From: Deltaproteobacteria bacterium
GTDB taxonomy: Bacteria; Myxococcota_A; UBA796; UBA9615
Direction of reading: 5' to 3'
Length of the DNA stretch: 6,219 nt
Assembly (NCBI GenBank): GCA_029261955.1
Contig: JAJDAI010000598.1
Coordinates: 1 to 6,219 of the forward strand
The translations under genes were made by a program, and so were the position numbers. Below the pieces are notes generated by a model. That model worked only from the letters and a program-made list of their open reading frames with translations. It ran no database searches and was not told the DNA's origin. Shown one piece after another: positions 5,536 to 6,219 of this stretch. Position 1 is the stretch's first letter; each line of letters starts with the position of its first letter.

Positions 5536-6219
5536 TGGCCCAGCCGCGCGTCGTCGTCACCGGGCTGGGGATGGTCTCCTCGGCCGGCGATGGCGTGGCC
5601 GCGGCCTGGCGCCTGCTCGGGGAAGGGCGCTCCGCCCTGGCCCCGGTCGAGATCTTTGACGGCGGTCCCTACGGCGACCTGCTCGCGGGCGAGGCCCGCC
5701 ACCTGCCCCGCACCGACGCCCTGCCCCGCGGCCTTCAGCTGCTGGACGTGGCCGTGGCCGAGGTCCTCGCCGACGCCGGCTGGGGTGAGGCCCAGCGCGG
5801 CCCCGACACCGGCGTGGTGCTCGGCACCTGCCAGGCCGACATCGAGCGCGCCCGCGACATCCACCGCGACTTCGGCGAGCGCCCCAACCGGGCGAGCACC
5901 GAGGAGGACTTCGGCGCCTTCGAGTCCTACCGACCCGGCCACGGCACCTCCTTCGTGGCCGAGCGCATCGGCGCCGAGGGCCCGATGTCGACCGTCGGCA
6001 TGGTCTGCGTGTCGTCTTCGGTGGCCCTGATTCACGCGCTGGACCTGCTCCGCCGCGGCGAAGCGAAGCGCATCGTGGCCGGCGGCTTCGAAGGCTTCTC
6101 CCAGTTCGTCTTCACCGGCTTTCACTGCATCGGCGCCCTCGCGAGCGCCGAGCTCAAGCCCTTCGACGAGGCGCGCGACGGCACGGCCTTGGGTGAGGCG
6201 GCGGTGCTGCTGGCCCTGG
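5535..6219 (+). CDS. Beta-ketoacyl-ACP synthase, N-terminal 228 residues (KS-C, cut by window end)
   Basis: The ATG at 5535 shares its A with the stop of KS-B (TGATG), a classic translational coupling overlap. The 228 visible codons begin MAQPRVVVTGLGMVSSAG, the standard ketosynthase opening. GPMSTVGMVCVSSSVAL contains the nucleophile Cys158, eight residues after Gly-Pro as in FabF. PFDEARDGTALGEAA (209-223) is the conserved acidic/RDG segment, with GEAA in place of the usual GEGA. The two catalytic histidines lie beyond the window, so activity cannot be confirmed, but the retained Cys points to a condensing enzyme. It has a shorter pre-Cys region than KS-A and is clearly a different paralogue. 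Because it is coupled to the Cys-less KS-B it is the best candidate for the active half of a KS/chain length factor heterodimer (inference). KS-A is the alternative partner. Confidence 0.88.
   Translation, partial: MAQPRVVVTGLGMVSSAGDGVAAAWRLLGEGRSALAPVEIFDGGPYGDLLAGEARHLPRTDALPRGLQLLDVAVAEVLADAGWGEAQRGPDTGVVLGTCQADIERARDIHRDFGERPNRASTEEDFGAFESYRPGHGTSFVAERIGAEGPMSTVGMVCVSSSVALIHALDLLRRGEAKRIVAGGFEGFSQFVFTGFHCIGALASAELKPFDEARDGTALGEAAVLLAL

Noticed and set aside
5247..6125. A 292-codon minus-strand open frame over the end of KS-B and the start of KS-C
   Set aside because: Same GC-bias shadow; the plus-strand frames carry conserved ketosynthase motifs throughout.
1..6219. tRNA or rRNA genes, CRISPR repeats, insertion-sequence ends, frameshifted genes
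   Set aside because: None seen by eye. All six plus-strand genes are intact in frame (the last truncated only by the window), and the base composition is even across them.

Overview
The window is GC-rich, densely packed bacterial chromosomal DNA. It holds six plus-strand genes and the start of one divergent minus-strand gene. The strong third-position GC bias, a FabL-type enoyl reductase beside several ketosynthases, and a long acyl carrier protein (ACP) suggest a high-GC Gram-negative bacterium. A Myxococcota/deltaproteobacterial lineage is my best guess, but this is an impression from style; no phylogenetic marker gene is present.

Layout. Positions 1-107 (minus) encode the N-terminus of a small lipoprotein. 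Positions 108-263 are a divergent intergenic region with a good sigma70-like promoter reading right. Positions 264-1088 encode a FabL-like enoyl-ACP reductase, recognised by a Tyr-x6-Lys active site rather than the Tyr-x3-Lys of FabG. Positions 1117-2310 encode an extended SDR of the thioester reductase/fatty acyl reductase type. Positions 2311-2463 hold a terminator-like hairpin and a possible new promoter. Next come a catalytically complete FabF-like ketosynthase (KS-A, 2464-3765), an unusually long ACP (3854-4252), a ketosynthase homologue that has lost its catalytic Cys and second His (KS-B, 4267-5535), and a third ketosynthase with its Cys intact (KS-C, from 5535, cut by the window end). 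No gene-free stretch exceeds 300 bases.

How the genes may work together (inference). This looks like part of a dedicated type II fatty-acid/polyketide locus. The ACP would carry the chain. KS-A and KS-C would condense, with KS-B as a non-condensing partner comparable to a chain length factor; KS-B and KS-C are translationally coupled through a TGATG overlap and are the natural heterodimer candidates. The FabL-like enzyme would reduce enoyl intermediates and the thioester reductase-like SDR could release the chain as aldehyde or alcohol. No ketoreductase, dehydratase, acyltransferase or phosphopantetheinyl transferase is visible; they would have to lie downstream or be borrowed from primary metabolism. 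The product cannot be named from this window.
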